Assembly (NCBI GenBank): GCA_038323615.1
Contig: JBBQHC010000001.1
Span: 1 to 64,000 of the forward strand
Length of the DNA: 64,000 nt
Reading direction: 5' to 3'
DNA from: JBBKXP01 sp038323615
GTDB lineage: Bacteria > Pseudomonadota > Alphaproteobacteria > Rhodobacterales > Rhodobacteraceae
A program made the translations under genes and the position numbers. The notes under the pieces are model-generated. The model had not been told where the DNA came from. It made no database searches and was given only the letters and a program-made list of their open reading frames with translations. Below, in pieces: positions 43,791 through 53,104 of this stretch (position 1 is the first letter of the stretch; each line of letters starts with the position of its first letter).

Positions 43791-46070
43791 GTGGCCGACA
43801 CCCCGGATGACAGCGCCAAGCAGGCCGCGCTTGATTATCACCAGTTCCCGAAACCCGGCAAACTCGAGATTCGCGCGACCAAACCTCTGGCCAATGGCCG
43901 CGACCTTGCCCGCGCTTATTCGCCCGGCGTCGCCGAGGCGTGTCTGGAGATCAAGGCAAACCCCGACACCGCCCGCGACTATACGACCCGCGGCAATCTG
44001 GTCGGCGTCGTCACCAACGGCACCGCCGTTCTGGGGTTGGGAAACATCGGCGCGCTGGCGTCCAAGCCGGTGATGGAGGGCAAAGCGGTCCTATTCAAGA
44101 AATTCGCCAATATCGACTGTTTCGACATCGAGCTGAACGAACCCGATCCGGTGAAACTGGCCGATATCGTCTGCGCATTGGAACCGACTTTTGGCGCGAT
44201 CAACCTTGAGGACATCAAGGCCCCCGACTGTTTCATCGTCGAAAAAATCTGCCGCGAGCGGATGAATATCCCGGTATTCCACGACGACCAGCACGGCACC
44301 GCCATCGTCGTCGGGGCGGCGGCGACCAATGCGATGCTGGTCAGCGGCAGGCAATTCGCCGACATCAAGATCGTCAGCACCGGCGGCGGCGCGGCGGGCA
44401 TTGCCTGCCTGAACATGCTGCTGAAACTGGGCGTCAAACGCGAAAACGTCTGGCTGTGTGACCTGCACGGTCTGGTCTATCAGGGCCGCGAGGCGGACAT
44501 GACGCCGCAAAAGGCCGACTATGCCCAAGGCACCGCGCCCGCCACGCTGGACGATGTGATCGCCGGGGCCGACATGTTCCTTGGCCTGTCCGGGCCGGGC
44601 GTGCTGAAGCCCGAAATGGTCGCGAAAATGACCCCCCGCCCGATCATTTTCGCCCTTGCCAACCCCAGCCCTGAAATCACGCCCGAGGATGCCCGCAAGG
44701 TCAGCCCGGACGCCATTATCGCCACCGGGCGCAGCGATTTCCCCAATCAGGTCAATAACGTGCTGTGTTTCCCGTTTATTTTCCGGGGGGCATTGGACGT
44801 TGGCGCGACCGAGATCAACGACGAGATGAAGATCGCCTGCATCGAGGGTATCGCCGCCCTTGCCCGTGCGACAACCAGTGCCGAGGCGGCAGCCGCCTAT
44901 CGGGGCGAACAGATGACATTTGGGGCCGATTATCTGATCCCCAAACCCTTCGATCCGCGCCTGATGGGCGTGATCGCCAGCGCCGTTGCCAAGGCTGCGA
45001 TGGATACCGGCGTCGCCCTGCGCCCGCTCGCCGACATGGCAGCCTACAAACAAAAGCTCGACGGGTCGGTGTTCCGTTCAGCCCTGATCATGCGCAACGT
45101 CTTTGCCGCCGCCCGTACTGCCTGCCGCAAGATCGTCTTTACCGAAGGCGAGGATGAACGGGTGCTGCGCGCCGCCCAGGCGATGATGGAGGAAATGACC
45201 GACGTGCCGATCCTGATCGGCCGCCCCGATGTCATTGCAAGTCGGTGCGAACGTGCGGGGCTGAAAATCCGGCCCGGGACGGATTTCGAAGTCGTCGATC
45301 CCGAAGACGATCCGCGCTATCGGGACTACTGGACCACCTATCATCAAATCATGCAGCGGCAGGGCGTCACCCCCGACCTTGCCAAGGCGGTCATGCGCAC
45401 CAATTCCACCGCGATCGGCGCGGTCATGGTCCACCGGGGCGAGGCCGACAGCATGATCTGCGGCACCTTTGGCCAGTACAACTGGCACCTGAATTACATC
45501 GTGCAAATGCTGGGCACATCTCAACTGCACCCGGTCGCCGCCCTGAGCCTGATGATCCTCGAGGATGGGCCGCTATTTGTCGCCGACACCCATGTTCACG
45601 CAGTGCCGACCGGCGAGCAGATTGCCGAAACGGTGATCGGTGCCGCCCGCCATGTGCGCCGGTTTGGAACGCTGCCGAAAATCGCGCTGTGTTCCAATTC
45701 GCAGTTCGGCAATCTGGATACGTCATCCGGGCGGCGGGTGCGCGAGGCGCTGGCGATTCTCGATGCGGAACCCCGCGATTTTGAATACGAGGGCGAAATG
45801 CACGCCGATGCCGCGCTTGACCCGTCTTTGCGCGAACGGATATTCCCCAACGCCCGGTTTCAAGGGCCCGCCAACGTGCTGGTCTTTGCCTCCACCGACG
45901 CCGCCAGCGCGGTGCGCAACGTCCTCAAGGCCAAGGCGAACGGGCTTGAGGTGGGGCCGATTCTGGTGGGTATGGGCAACCGGGCGCATATCGTCACCTC
46001 GTCGATCACTGCGCGGGGCTTGCTGAATATGTCGGCGCTGGCGGGAACACCCGTGGCGCACTACGGCTAG
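43791..46070 (+). CDS. maeB: NADP-type malic enzyme with C-terminal phosphotransacetylase-like domain
   Basis: 759 residues. Residues 1-430 are a malic enzyme: SPGVAEACLEIKANPDTARD, the divalent-metal segment VFHDDQHGTAIVVGAAATNA, and NAD(P) binding KIVSTGGGAAGIACLNMLLK. Residues 440-759 resemble phosphotransacetylase (KIVFTEGEDERVLRAAQAMM, LCSNSQFGNLDTSSGRRVRE), thought to regulate rather than catalyse. It decarboxylates malate to pyruvate. The start is GTG with GGAGGG before it; the 22-bp palindrome at 43747 overlaps the probable promoter. Confidence 0.96.
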   Translation: MADTPDDSAKQAALDYHQFPKPGKLEIRATKPLANGRDLARAYSPGVAEACLEIKANPDTARDYTTRGNLVGVVTNGTAVLGLGNIGALASKPVMEGKAVLFKKFANIDCFDIELNEPDPVKLADIVCALEPTFGAINLEDIKAPDCFIVEKICRERMNIPVFHDDQHGTAIVVGAAATNAMLVSGRQFADIKIVSTGGGAAGIACLNMLLKLGVKRENVWLCDLHGLVYQGREADMTPQKADYAQGTAPATLDDVIAGADMFLGLSGPGVLKPEMVAKMTPRPIIFALANPSPEITPEDARKVSPDAIIATGRSDFPNQVNNVLCFPFIFRGALDVGATEINDEMKIACIEGIAALARATTSAEAAAAYRGEQMTFGADYLIPKPFDPRLMGVIASAVAKAAMDTGVALRPLADMAAYKQKLDGSVFRSALIMRNVFAAARTACRKIVFTEGEDERVLRAAQAMMEEMTDVPILIGRPDVIASRCERAGLKIRPGTDFEVVDPEDDPRYRDYWTTYHQIMQRQGVTPDLAKAVMRTNSTAIGAVMVHRGEADSMICGTFGQYNWHLNYIVQMLGTSQLHPVAALSLMILEDGPLFVADTHVHAVPTGEQIAETVIGAARHVRRFGTLPKIALCSNSQFGNLDTSSGRRVREALAILDAEPRDFEYEGEMHADAALDPSLRERIFPNARFQGPANVLVFASTDAASAVRNVLKAKANGLEVGPILVGMGNRAHIVTSSITARGLLNMSALAGTPVAHYG

Positions 46071-46094
46071 CCCTTGCTGGACGCCCGTGCTACC

Positions 46095-46178
46095 GCGGAA
46101 TGACTTTTGACTGAAACAATAATATCGCAAATCGCCCGGTCTCGGGGCGAAATGCGATTCAATTGAAAGTCATTCCGC
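46095..46178. repeat. 84-base nested inverted repeat between maeB and prpE
   Basis: Outer arms GCGGAATGACTTT (46095-46107) and AAAGTCATTCCGC (46166-46178) are perfect over 13 bp. Inside, a second pair of 14-base arms (46124-46137 and 46145-46158) matches at 12 of 14 positions around a 7-base loop. The whole could fold into one long hairpin. It lies in the 138-base gap, 30 bases before prpE. Terminator for maeB, leader of prpE or a small palindromic element are the options. Confidence 0.65.
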
Positions 46179-46208
46179 TTTAACCTTGGGCAGTAAGGGG
46201 GGCCAACG

Positions 46209-48098
46209 ATGAAGTACAAGGATGTCTATGCCGGCTGGAAGGCCGATCCCGAGGGGTTCTGGATGGACGCCGCCCGCGCAATCGACTGGGACGTTGCCCC
46301 GACCCGCGCCCTGAACGATACCCGCGCCCCGTTTTACGAATGGTTCAGCGATGCCCGCGTTAATACCTGCTGGAACGCAGTGGACCGGCACGTCGCCTCT
46401 GGCCGCGCCGATCAGGCGGCGATCATCTACGACAGCCCGGTGACCGACACGTGCGAGACGATCACCTTTGCACAGTTGCAGACCCGCGTCGCATCGCTGG
46501 CCGGGGCGCTGGCCGCCAAAGGCGTCACGAAGGGCGACCGCGTCGTGATCTATATGCCGATGGTGCCCCAGGCGATCGAGGCAATGCTGGCCTGCGCCCG
46601 CCTTGGCGCGATCCATTCGGTCGTGTTCGGCGGGTTCGCGGCGCATGAACTGGCCGTGCGGATCGACGATGCGACCCCCAAGGCGATTATTGCGGGGTCT
46701 TGCGGAATCGAACCGGGGCGCATCGTTGCCTATAAACCGCTGCTGGACGCCGCGATCGACATGGCCCGGCACAAGCCCGAATTCTGCGTGATCTTTCAGC
46801 GCGAACAAGGCCGCGCCGCATTGACTGCGGGGCGTGACCACGACTGGCACGACTTTCAGGCCGGCGCGACCCCCGCCGACTGCGTGCCCGTCGCAGGCGA
46901 TCACCCGGCCTATGTTCTTTACACTTCGGGCACCACCGGTGCGCCAAAGGGCGTCGTGCGCCCAACCGCCGGGCATCTGGTGGCGCTGCACTGGACGATG
47001 AAGAACGTCTATAATGTCGATCCCGGCGATGTCTTTTGGGCGGCGTCAGATGTCGGCTGGGTCGTCGGGCACAGCTACATCTGCTACGGGCCGCTGATCG
47101 CTGGCAACACCACGGTTCTGTTCGAGGGCAAGCCCGTCGGCACCCCCGACGCGGGCACCTTCTGGCGGGTGATCCAGGACCACAACGTGCGCAGCTTTTT
47201 CACCGCGCCCACCGCATTTCGCGCCATCAAACGCGAGGATCCCAAGGGCGAACTGATCACCGATTACGATATATCTTGCCTGCGAGCCTTGTATCTGGCG
47301 GGCGAACGCGCCGATCCGGACACGATCATCTGGGCGCAGAACACCATGAACGTCCCGGTCTATGACCATTGGTGGCAAACGGAATCGGGCTATCCGATGG
47401 TCGCCAATCCGACCGGGATCGAGGCCTTGCCGGTCAAGATCGGATCGCCTTCGGTCGCGATGCCGGGCTATGACATTCAGGTGCTGGACGCCGATGGCAA
47501 ACCGCTGCCCGCCGGCGAACTGGGCGCCATCGCGATCAAACTGCCGCTGCCCCCCGGCACCTTGCCGACGCTGTGGAATGCCGACGACAGGTTCGTCAAA
47601 TCCTACCTTACCACCTTTCCCGGCTATTACGAAACCGGCGACGCGGGGATGATTGACGTCGATGGATACCTCTACATCATGGCCCGCACCGATGACGTGA
47701 TCAACGTCGCGGGGCACAGGTTATCCACCGGCGCGATGGAGGAGGTTCTGGCAGGCCACCCCGACGTCGCCGAATGTGCGGTGATCGGCGTGGCGGATGA
47801 CCTCAAGGGGCAGTTGGCGTTCGGGTTTGTCTGCCTGAACAAGGGCTGCGACCGACCGCACGACGATATTGTGGCTGAGGTGATCAAACAGGTGCGCGAC
47901 CAGATCGGTCCGGTCGCGGCGTTCAAACTGGCGGTGGTGGTGGACAGATTGCCCAAGACGCGGTCAGGCAAGATATTGCGCGGCATCATGTCGAAAATCG
48001 CTGACGGGCAGGACTATAAGTTGCCCGCGACGATCGACGACCCGGCGATTCTGGACGAGATCAGGGCGGCGATGCAAACGCGGGGCTATGCCGGATAG
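46209..48098 (+). CDS. prpE: propionyl-CoA synthetase
   Basis: 629-residue AMP-forming ligase activating propionate, and acetate weakly, to the CoA ester. The N-terminus YKDVYAGWKADPEGFWMDAA and FNG-like start resemble PrpE rather than Acs. Core motifs: YVLYTSGTTGAPKGVVRPTA (P-loop), WWQTESGYPMV, YIMARTDDVINVAGHRLSTG (hinge), and the acyl-adenylating Lys in KTRSGKILRGIMSKI. AGTAAGGGGG precedes the ATG. Convergent with the desaturase gene, with a bidirectional terminator between. Consistent with removal of propionyl units from odd-chain oxidation. Confidence 0.95.
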   Translation: MKYKDVYAGWKADPEGFWMDAARAIDWDVAPTRALNDTRAPFYEWFSDARVNTCWNAVDRHVASGRADQAAIIYDSPVTDTCETITFAQLQTRVASLAGALAAKGVTKGDRVVIYMPMVPQAIEAMLACARLGAIHSVVFGGFAAHELAVRIDDATPKAIIAGSCGIEPGRIVAYKPLLDAAIDMARHKPEFCVIFQREQGRAALTAGRDHDWHDFQAGATPADCVPVAGDHPAYVLYTSGTTGAPKGVVRPTAGHLVALHWTMKNVYNVDPGDVFWAASDVGWVVGHSYICYGPLIAGNTTVLFEGKPVGTPDAGTFWRVIQDHNVRSFFTAPTAFRAIKREDPKGELITDYDISCLRALYLAGERADPDTIIWAQNTMNVPVYDHWWQTESGYPMVANPTGIEALPVKIGSPSVAMPGYDIQVLDADGKPLPAGELGAIAIKLPLPPGTLPTLWNADDRFVKSYLTTFPGYYETGDAGMIDVDGYLYIMARTDDVINVAGHRLSTGAMEEVLAGHPDVAECAVIGVADDLKGQLAFGFVCLNKGCDRPHDDIVAEVIKQVRDQIGPVAAFKLAVVVDRLPKTRSGKILRGIMSKIADGQDYKLPATIDDPAILDEIRAAMQTRGYAG

Positions 48099-48124
48099 CG
48101 AAAGAGTTTTCAAAAGCTCTTCGG

Positions 48125-48144
48125 AAAACGCTTCAAAGCGTTTT
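48125..48144. terminator. bidirectional terminator between prpE and the desaturase gene
   Basis: Perfect hairpin AAAACGCTT/AAGCGTTTT with a 2-base loop in the 48-base gap between two convergent genes; A- and T-runs at the ends serve both strands. A second, weaker hairpin lies just before it (AAGAG/CTCTT, 48102-48121). Confidence 0.8.
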
Positions 48145-48146
48145 GT

Positions 48147-48701
48147 TCAATGCGCGACCCGCGGCTGCCCCAGAACCGGGATCAGGACCCGCTCGACCCC
48201 GCGCCAGAACCCGGTGCCGTCCAGCACATAATTCACATAGGGCGTCAGCGAACAGTAATGTGACGTCCCGCCCCGGTGATGGTTCCAGTGATGCCGCGCA
48301 TCCTGCAAAATATGCCAGCGCTGCAACATCTTGATAACCCACGGCAATCGCACCGTTGGCACATGCGCGAACCGATGGCTCTGCTGGTTAAGCGCCGACG
48401 CCAGGGCGAAAACCGCAAACTGCCACGTCATCGCGCCCGCCCACCAGACGACCAGCGAGATGACGCCCGCGACGGCGAACAGAATCGCGTTGTTTTTCAG
48501 CCAGTGAATCGTGATCATCACGTTCGGCTGAGTGTGATGCACCATGTTGGGGCGCACGAAAATCGGCCCCCAAATCGGCGTATCTTCGGACCCATAGGTA
48601 TCCTCGGCCCAATGAAACAAGCCGCCGACGAAATCGGCGAGCAGGATCATGGCAGCGGCCTGAACCGCGATCCAGGAGATGTCGATCAATGTTTGCAGCA
48701 T
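48147..48701 (-). CDS. CarF/TMEM189-like lipid desaturase
   Basis: 184 residues with about four membrane helices and the histidine clusters of the Kua/CarF family: DFVGGLFHWAEDTYGSED, VRPNMVHHTQPNVMITIH, NQQSHRFAHV and ILQDARHHWNHHRGG, followed by YCSLTPYVNYVLDGTGFWR as in CarF. CarF makes the vinyl-ether bond of plasmalogens in myxobacteria; the human counterpart is TMEM189. Whether this protein does so is inference: the first and last His motifs match well, and no plasmalogen pathway is visible nearby. The ATG at 48701 follows GGGGAAATGAA. It lies just upstream of the terminator at 48125, and about 75 bases downstream of nadK. Confidence 0.72.
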   Translation of the reverse strand: MLQTLIDISWIAVQAAAMILLADFVGGLFHWAEDTYGSEDTPIWGPIFVRPNMVHHTQPNVMITIHWLKNNAILFAVAGVISLVVWWAGAMTWQFAVFALASALNQQSHRFAHVPTVRLPWVIKMLQRWHILQDARHHWNHHRGGTSHYCSLTPYVNYVLDGTGFWRGVERVLIPVLGQPRVAH

Positions 48702-48776
48702 TTCATTTCCCCAGCCATTGGCCCGACGCGCAAGCTTTATCGCACGTCGCGCACCCGGTTTCAACGCAACCCTTCG

Positions 48777-49544
48777 TCAGGCAAACTGTTCCCGGATCAA
48801 CCGTTCTTCAAGCCCGTGGCCCGGATCGAACAGCAATCGGTGGGAAATCGCCGGTTCGCTGCGCACCTCGACCCAGGCGACGTCGCGCACCGACTTGCCG
48901 TCGGCGTCAGACATCACCGGGCGTTTATCGGGGTCGATCACATCGAACCGGACAACCGCAGATTTGGGCAACAGCGCGCCGCGCCAACGCCGGGGCCGGA
49001 ACGCTGCCACCGCCGTCAACGCCAGAACGTCCGACCCGATAGGCAAGATCGGCCCATGCGCCGAATAATTGTAGGCGGTCGATCCCGCCGGCGTCGCGAT
49101 CAGCGCCCCGTCGCACACCAACTCGTCCATTCGCACCTTGCCATCGACAGAGATGCGCAACCGCGCCGCCTGCGGTCCCGCCCGCAGCAGGCTGACCTCG
49201 TTGATCGCAAGGGCCTCGTGGCGCGACCCGTCGACACACACCGCCACGGTTGCCAGCGGGTTGATCACCGCCTCTTCGGCCTCACGCAATCGGGCACGCA
49301 GATCGTCGCCGTGAAATTCGTTCATCAGAAATCCGACAGTGCCGCGGTTCATCCCGTAAACCGGCACGCCCAGCATTTGGGTCGCGTGCAGAGTCTGCAA
49401 CATGAATCCATCGCCACCCAACGCGACAATCACACCTGCCTGCGCGACCGGCACATCGCCATAGACCGCCGCAAGATCGGCCCGCGCTCCTTGGGCCAAA
49501 GGAACGTCGCTGGCGACAAAGGCGATTTTCGATTGGCCGGGCAT
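48777..49544 (-). CDS. nadK: NAD kinase
   Basis: 255-residue NAD kinase making NADP from NAD. The GGDG catalytic motif is in VIVALGGDGFMLQTLHATQM, with NRGTVGFLMNEF and NEVSLLRAGPQAAR (Asn-Glu motif) following, and LIATPAGSTAYNYSAHGPIL is the conserved ATP/NAD region. The ATG at 49544 is preceded by GGGAG with seven bases; the longer frame upstream would run through the glyA leader. Divergent from glyA. Length is typical of short proteobacterial NadK. Confidence 0.95.
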   Translation of the reverse strand: MPGQSKIAFVASDVPLAQGARADLAAVYGDVPVAQAGVIVALGGDGFMLQTLHATQMLGVPVYGMNRGTVGFLMNEFHGDDLRARLREAEEAVINPLATVAVCVDGSRHEALAINEVSLLRAGPQAARLRISVDGKVRMDELVCDGALIATPAGSTAYNYSAHGPILPIGSDVLALTAVAAFRPRRWRGALLPKSAVVRFDVIDPDKRPVMSDADGKSVRDVAWVEVRSEPAISHRLLFDPGHGLEERLIREQFA

Positions 49545-49728
49545 TGGCACACTCCCGCGCGGATTTCCGACCCAGACTACGCAACTGCGCAACGGGAACA
49601 CAAGCCGTCGATCCATGCGCCGGGAATGGCGGCAATCACCATGATGGGGTCGTATTAAGGGTGTCACTGCCCGACACTTGGCCCTAGATATCGGCCAAGC
49701 AACCCCAACAGCCGCAGGGAACCGAACC

Positions 49729-51012
49729 ATGTCCAACGCCGGATTTTTCACCGAAGCTCTTGCCAGTCGCGACCCTGACCTTGCCCGCGCGATCACCGAC
49801 GAACTGGGGCGGCAGCGCCACGAGATCGAACTGATCGCGTCTGAGAATATCGTATCGGCGGCCGTGATGGAGGCCCAAGGGTCGGTCATGACCAACAAAT
49901 ACGCCGAAGGCTATCCCGGACGCCGCTATTACGGTGGCTGCCAGTTCGTCGACGTCGCTGAAAACCTTGCCATTGAACGGGCCTGCAAGCTGTTCGGGTG
50001 CAGTTTCGCCAACGTCCAGCCGAATTCCGGGTCGCAAGCCAACCAAGGCGTGTTTCAGGCGTTGCTGACCCCCGGCGACACGATCCTTGGGATGTCGCTG
50101 GACGCAGGTGGCCACCTGACGCATGGGGCCAAACCCAACCAGTCAGGCAAGTGGTTCAACGCTGTGCAATACGGCGTGCGCCAACAGGACAGCCTGATCG
50201 ACTATGACCAGATCGCGGCGTTGGCCAGTGAACACAAACCCAAGATGATCATTGCCGGCGGGTCGGCGATTCCGCGGATCATTGATTTCGCGAAAATGCG
50301 CGAGATCGCGGATTCCGTCGGTGCCTACCTGCTGGTCGATATGGCCCATTTCGCGGGCTTGGTCGCGGCGGGCCTTTACCCCTCGCCCTTTCCGCACGCC
50401 CATGTGGCCACCACGACGACGCACAAAACCTTGCGCGGGCCGCGCGGCGGGATGATCGTGACCAACGACGAGGACATCGCAAAAAAGGTCAACAGCGCGA
50501 TTTTTCCCGGCATTCAGGGCGGCCCCCTGATGCACGTCATCGCCGCCAAGGCGGTCGCCTTTGGCGAGGCGCTGCGCCCCGATTTCAAGACCTATCAGGC
50601 GCAGGTCATCAAGAATGCGCAGGCGCTGGCAGATCAGCTGATGAAGGGTGGCCTTGATATCGTCACCGGCGGCACCGACAGCCACCTGATGCTGGTCGAT
50701 CTGCGGCCCAAATCGGTCAAGGGCAACGACACCGAAAAGGCACTGGGCCGCGCCCATATCACCTGCAACAAAAACGGTATCCCGTTCGACCCTGAAAAGC
50801 CGACCGTCACTTCGGGCGTGCGCCTTGGATCGCCCGCCGCAACGACGCGCGGTTTCAACGAGGCCGAGTTCCGCCAGATCGGCGATTGGATCGTGCAAGT
50901 TGTCGACGGGCTGGCCGCGAACGGGGCCGATGGCAATGGCGCGGTCGAGGACAAGGTGCGGGCCGAGGTCGAGGCGCTGTGCAAACGGTTCCCGATTTAT
51001 CCAAACCTCTGA
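49729..51012 (+). CDS. glyA: serine hydroxymethyltransferase
   Basis: 427-residue PLP enzyme exchanging serine and glycine with a one-carbon unit on tetrahydrofolate. Start region RDPDLARAITDELGRQRHEI, IELIASENIVSAAVMEAQGS, tetrahydrofolate-binding NKYAEGYPGRRYYGGCQFVD, and the PLP lysine in TTTHKTLRGPRGGMI. The ATG at 49729 is preceded by CAGGGA. Convergent arrangement with none; the DUF817 gene follows by 75 bases in the same direction. One-carbon units are also handled by folD at the right edge. Confidence 0.97.
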   Translation: MSNAGFFTEALASRDPDLARAITDELGRQRHEIELIASENIVSAAVMEAQGSVMTNKYAEGYPGRRYYGGCQFVDVAENLAIERACKLFGCSFANVQPNSGSQANQGVFQALLTPGDTILGMSLDAGGHLTHGAKPNQSGKWFNAVQYGVRQQDSLIDYDQIAALASEHKPKMIIAGGSAIPRIIDFAKMREIADSVGAYLLVDMAHFAGLVAAGLYPSPFPHAHVATTTTHKTLRGPRGGMIVTNDEDIAKKVNSAIFPGIQGGPLMHVIAAKAVAFGEALRPDFKTYQAQVIKNAQALADQLMKGGLDIVTGGTDSHLMLVDLRPKSVKGNDTEKALGRAHITCNKNGIPFDPEKPTVTSGVRLGSPAATTRGFNEAEFRQIGDWIVQVVDGLAANGADGNGAVEDKVRAEVEALCKRFPIYPNL

Positions 51013-51087
51013 CTTTGCGCTGAAACTGCACGACACGTGCGAAAACCGTCGCTGGACCCCGGCGGCGGTTTTCGGCTTTCTGGCACC

Positions 51088-51969
51088 ATGAAGCAAACAC
51101 CTCAAATCGAACGCGCCCTTGGCGATGCGATGCGGCGGCACCTACCCCACGCCCTGTCCGAGCTTGTCATGTTCGCGCTGAAACAGGGTTGGGCCTGCCT
51201 GTTTGGCGGGCTGATGCTGGCTGCGCTGATCGGGACATCGGCGATCTGGCAATCCGGCTGGCCCGTCGCCCGCTACGACGCACTGTTGGGGTTCGCCGTG
51301 GTTCTGCAAGCGATGCTGCTGGCGCTGCGGCTGGAAACGTGGCGCGAGGTGCGGGTGATTGCCCTGTTTCACCTGACCGGTACGCTTATGGAGATCTTCA
51401 AGGTTCACGTCGGCAGCTGGGCCTATCCCGAACCGGGCATCGTGAAAATCCTCGGTGTGCCGCTGTTTTCGGGGTTCATGTATGCGGCGGTGGGCAGCTA
51501 TATGGCGCGGGTCATCCGTATTTTCGACATGCGGTTTGCCCCCTTCCCGCCCTACGGCTGGACGGTCGCACTGGCGCTGGCGATCTACGCCAACTTTTTC
51601 ACCCACACCTGGCTGCCCGACGCCCGGCTGGCCTTGTTCGCCGCCACAATCGGGCTGTTCGCGCACACCCGCATCTGGTTTCGGATCGGCGCCAACCGTT
51701 ACTGGATGCCGCTGCCCATCGCCGCCTTGTTCACCAGCTTTTTCCTCTGGCTCGCCGAAAACGTTGGCACACACACGGGCACATGGGTTTACGGCGGCGC
51801 ACCGCTGGTCAGCCTTGCAAAAATGGGGTCGTGGTATCTGCTGCTTTACGTCAGCTTTGCGACGGTCACGCTGGTTTACCGCGACGCGCTCGAGATCCCT
51901 AAATGGCGCCCTTCCACCAGAGATACCAGATCGCCGCGCCTGAAATCAGCAGCAGATTCAACGCGATAA
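51088..51969 (+). CDS. DUF817 integral membrane protein
   Basis: 293-residue membrane protein with about eight helices that matches DUF817: ELVMFALKQGWACLFGGLML at the start, FKVHVGSWAYPEPGIVKILG, GFMYAAVGSYMARVIRIFDM, and GTWVYGGAPLVSLAKMGSWY. The function is not known. The body ends at about residue 270 (YRDALEIPKW). The last 20 residues or so (PSTRDTRSPRLKSAAD) are encoded opposite the membrane segment of the next gene, so the C-terminus may be a run-on after stop-codon loss. The ribosome-binding site before the ATG at 51088 is weak. It could be cotranscribed with glyA. Confidence 0.85.
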   Translation: MKQTPQIERALGDAMRRHLPHALSELVMFALKQGWACLFGGLMLAALIGTSAIWQSGWPVARYDALLGFAVVLQAMLLALRLETWREVRVIALFHLTGTLMEIFKVHVGSWAYPEPGIVKILGVPLFSGFMYAAVGSYMARVIRIFDMRFAPFPPYGWTVALALAIYANFFTHTWLPDARLALFAATIGLFAHTRIWFRIGANRYWMPLPIAALFTSFFLWLAENVGTHTGTWVYGGAPLVSLAKMGSWYLLLYVSFATVTLVYRDALEIPKWRPSTRDTRSPRLKSAADSTR

Positions 51970-52273
51970 CCGCCGTCGTGCGCAGAACTGCGTCCTTGCG
52001 TCGCGCCCCCGGATCGACAGTTTTTAAATAGGCGGTGACGTTGGCATAGGCGCGATCGGCCTGGGTCGCATCGATCATCCGGGCGAGTTTCGGATTCTGC
52101 GCCAGCGCCCCGGCCTGGGCCAGATAATGCGCGTCGCGCTGCACCGCTTTGGGGATCGACCGGCCCGCCTTGCGCAGTTGCTGATCCAGCGTGCGGGCAC
52201 GGATCCGCAACCGTTCCTCGAACAGAACGCGGATCGCATCGGCGCGGGCTTTGTGATCGGCGGTGGCTGCCAT
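51899..52273 (-). CDS. hypothetical protein with one C-terminal membrane helix
   Basis: 124 residues, no family recognised. The first 90 residues are helical and charged (KARADAIRVLFEERLRIRAR, LDQQLRKAGRSIPKAVQRDA), and one membrane helix closes the protein (VIALNLLLISGAAIWYLWW). It is probably tail-anchored in the inner membrane with the charged part in the cytoplasm. Its 3' end overlaps the DUF817 gene by 71 bases on the other strand. GGGGGAAT lies just upstream of the ATG. It diverges from the alpha/beta hydrolase gene. Confidence 0.75.
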   Translation of the reverse strand: MAATADHKARADAIRVLFEERLRIRARTLDQQLRKAGRSIPKAVQRDAHYLAQAGALAQNPKLARMIDATQADRAYANVTAYLKTVDPGARRKDAVLRTTAVIALNLLLISGAAIWYLWWKGAI

Positions 52274-52363
52274 GATTCCCCCTCTGAATCAGTGGATATT
52301 CCCGAGATTTGCCGATCTCAACGGCTCTGGCGACAGTCGCGCAAGATCGTTACAAGGTGACGC

Positions 52364-53101
52364 ATGTTGAACACGATATTGCATGGAGAACCGGGGGCGC
52401 GGCCACATCTGGTGGTGGCGCACGGGCTGTTCGGATCGGCCCGCAACTGGGGCGTGATCTGTCGGCGGCTGGCGACGGATCGGCAGGTGAGCGCGGTCGA
52501 CATGCGCAACCACGGCGACAGTTTCTGGGACGCCAGCCATACCTATGCCGATCTGGCTGAGGATTTGGCGGGGGTGATTGACGGTCAGGCCGATGTGCTG
52601 GGCCATTCGATGGGCGGCAAGGCGGTGATGGTTTTGGCGCTGACCCGGCCCGACCTGGTGCGCCGTCTGGTCATCGCCGACATCGCCCCCGTCGCCTATC
52701 CGCGCACCCAGATGGACAAGATCACGCTGATGCGCGGCGTCGATCTGAACATGGCGACACGGGCCGAGGTCGCGGCACAGATGCCGGGGCTTGAGGCCGG
52801 GCTGGCCGAGTTTTTCCTGCAATCGGTGGATATGAAGGAAAAACGCTGGCGGCTGAATCTGGACGCCTTGGCCGCGAACATGCCCGCGATCATGGGGTTT
52901 CCCGAAGTGACAGGGTCGTTCGCGGGCAAAGTGCTGTTCCTGACCGGGGCCGAGTCCGACTATGTCCGCCCGGAGCATCGCGCCCAAATCAAGACCCTGT
53001 TCCCGAACGCGATCTTTGTTGCGATTCCGGGGGCGGGCCACTGGCTCCACGCGCAAAAACCCCGCGAGTTCGAGGCGGCGGTGCGGACGTTTCTGGACTG
53101 A
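52364..53101 (+). CDS. alpha/beta hydrolase (YbfF-like esterase)
   Basis: 245-residue alpha/beta hydrolase. The nucleophile elbow is VLGHSMGGKAVMVLALT (Ser near residue 83), the oxyanion strand is PHLVVAHGLFGSARNWGVI, a likely catalytic Asp is near FLTGAESDYVRPEHR and the catalytic His near IPGAGHWLHAQKP. The form and length match YbfF-type esterases that hydrolyse short acyl esters or acyl-CoA. The last gene before the small accessory patch at 53.1-54.4 kb. It diverges from the tail-anchored hypothetical at 51899-52273. Confidence 0.91.
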   Translation: MLNTILHGEPGARPHLVVAHGLFGSARNWGVICRRLATDRQVSAVDMRNHGDSFWDASHTYADLAEDLAGVIDGQADVLGHSMGGKAVMVLALTRPDLVRRLVIADIAPVAYPRTQMDKITLMRGVDLNMATRAEVAAQMPGLEAGLAEFFLQSVDMKEKRWRLNLDALAANMPAIMGFPEVTGSFAGKVLFLTGAESDYVRPEHRAQIKTLFPNAIFVAIPGAGHWLHAQKPREFEAAVRTFLD

Positions 53102-53104
53102 AGC

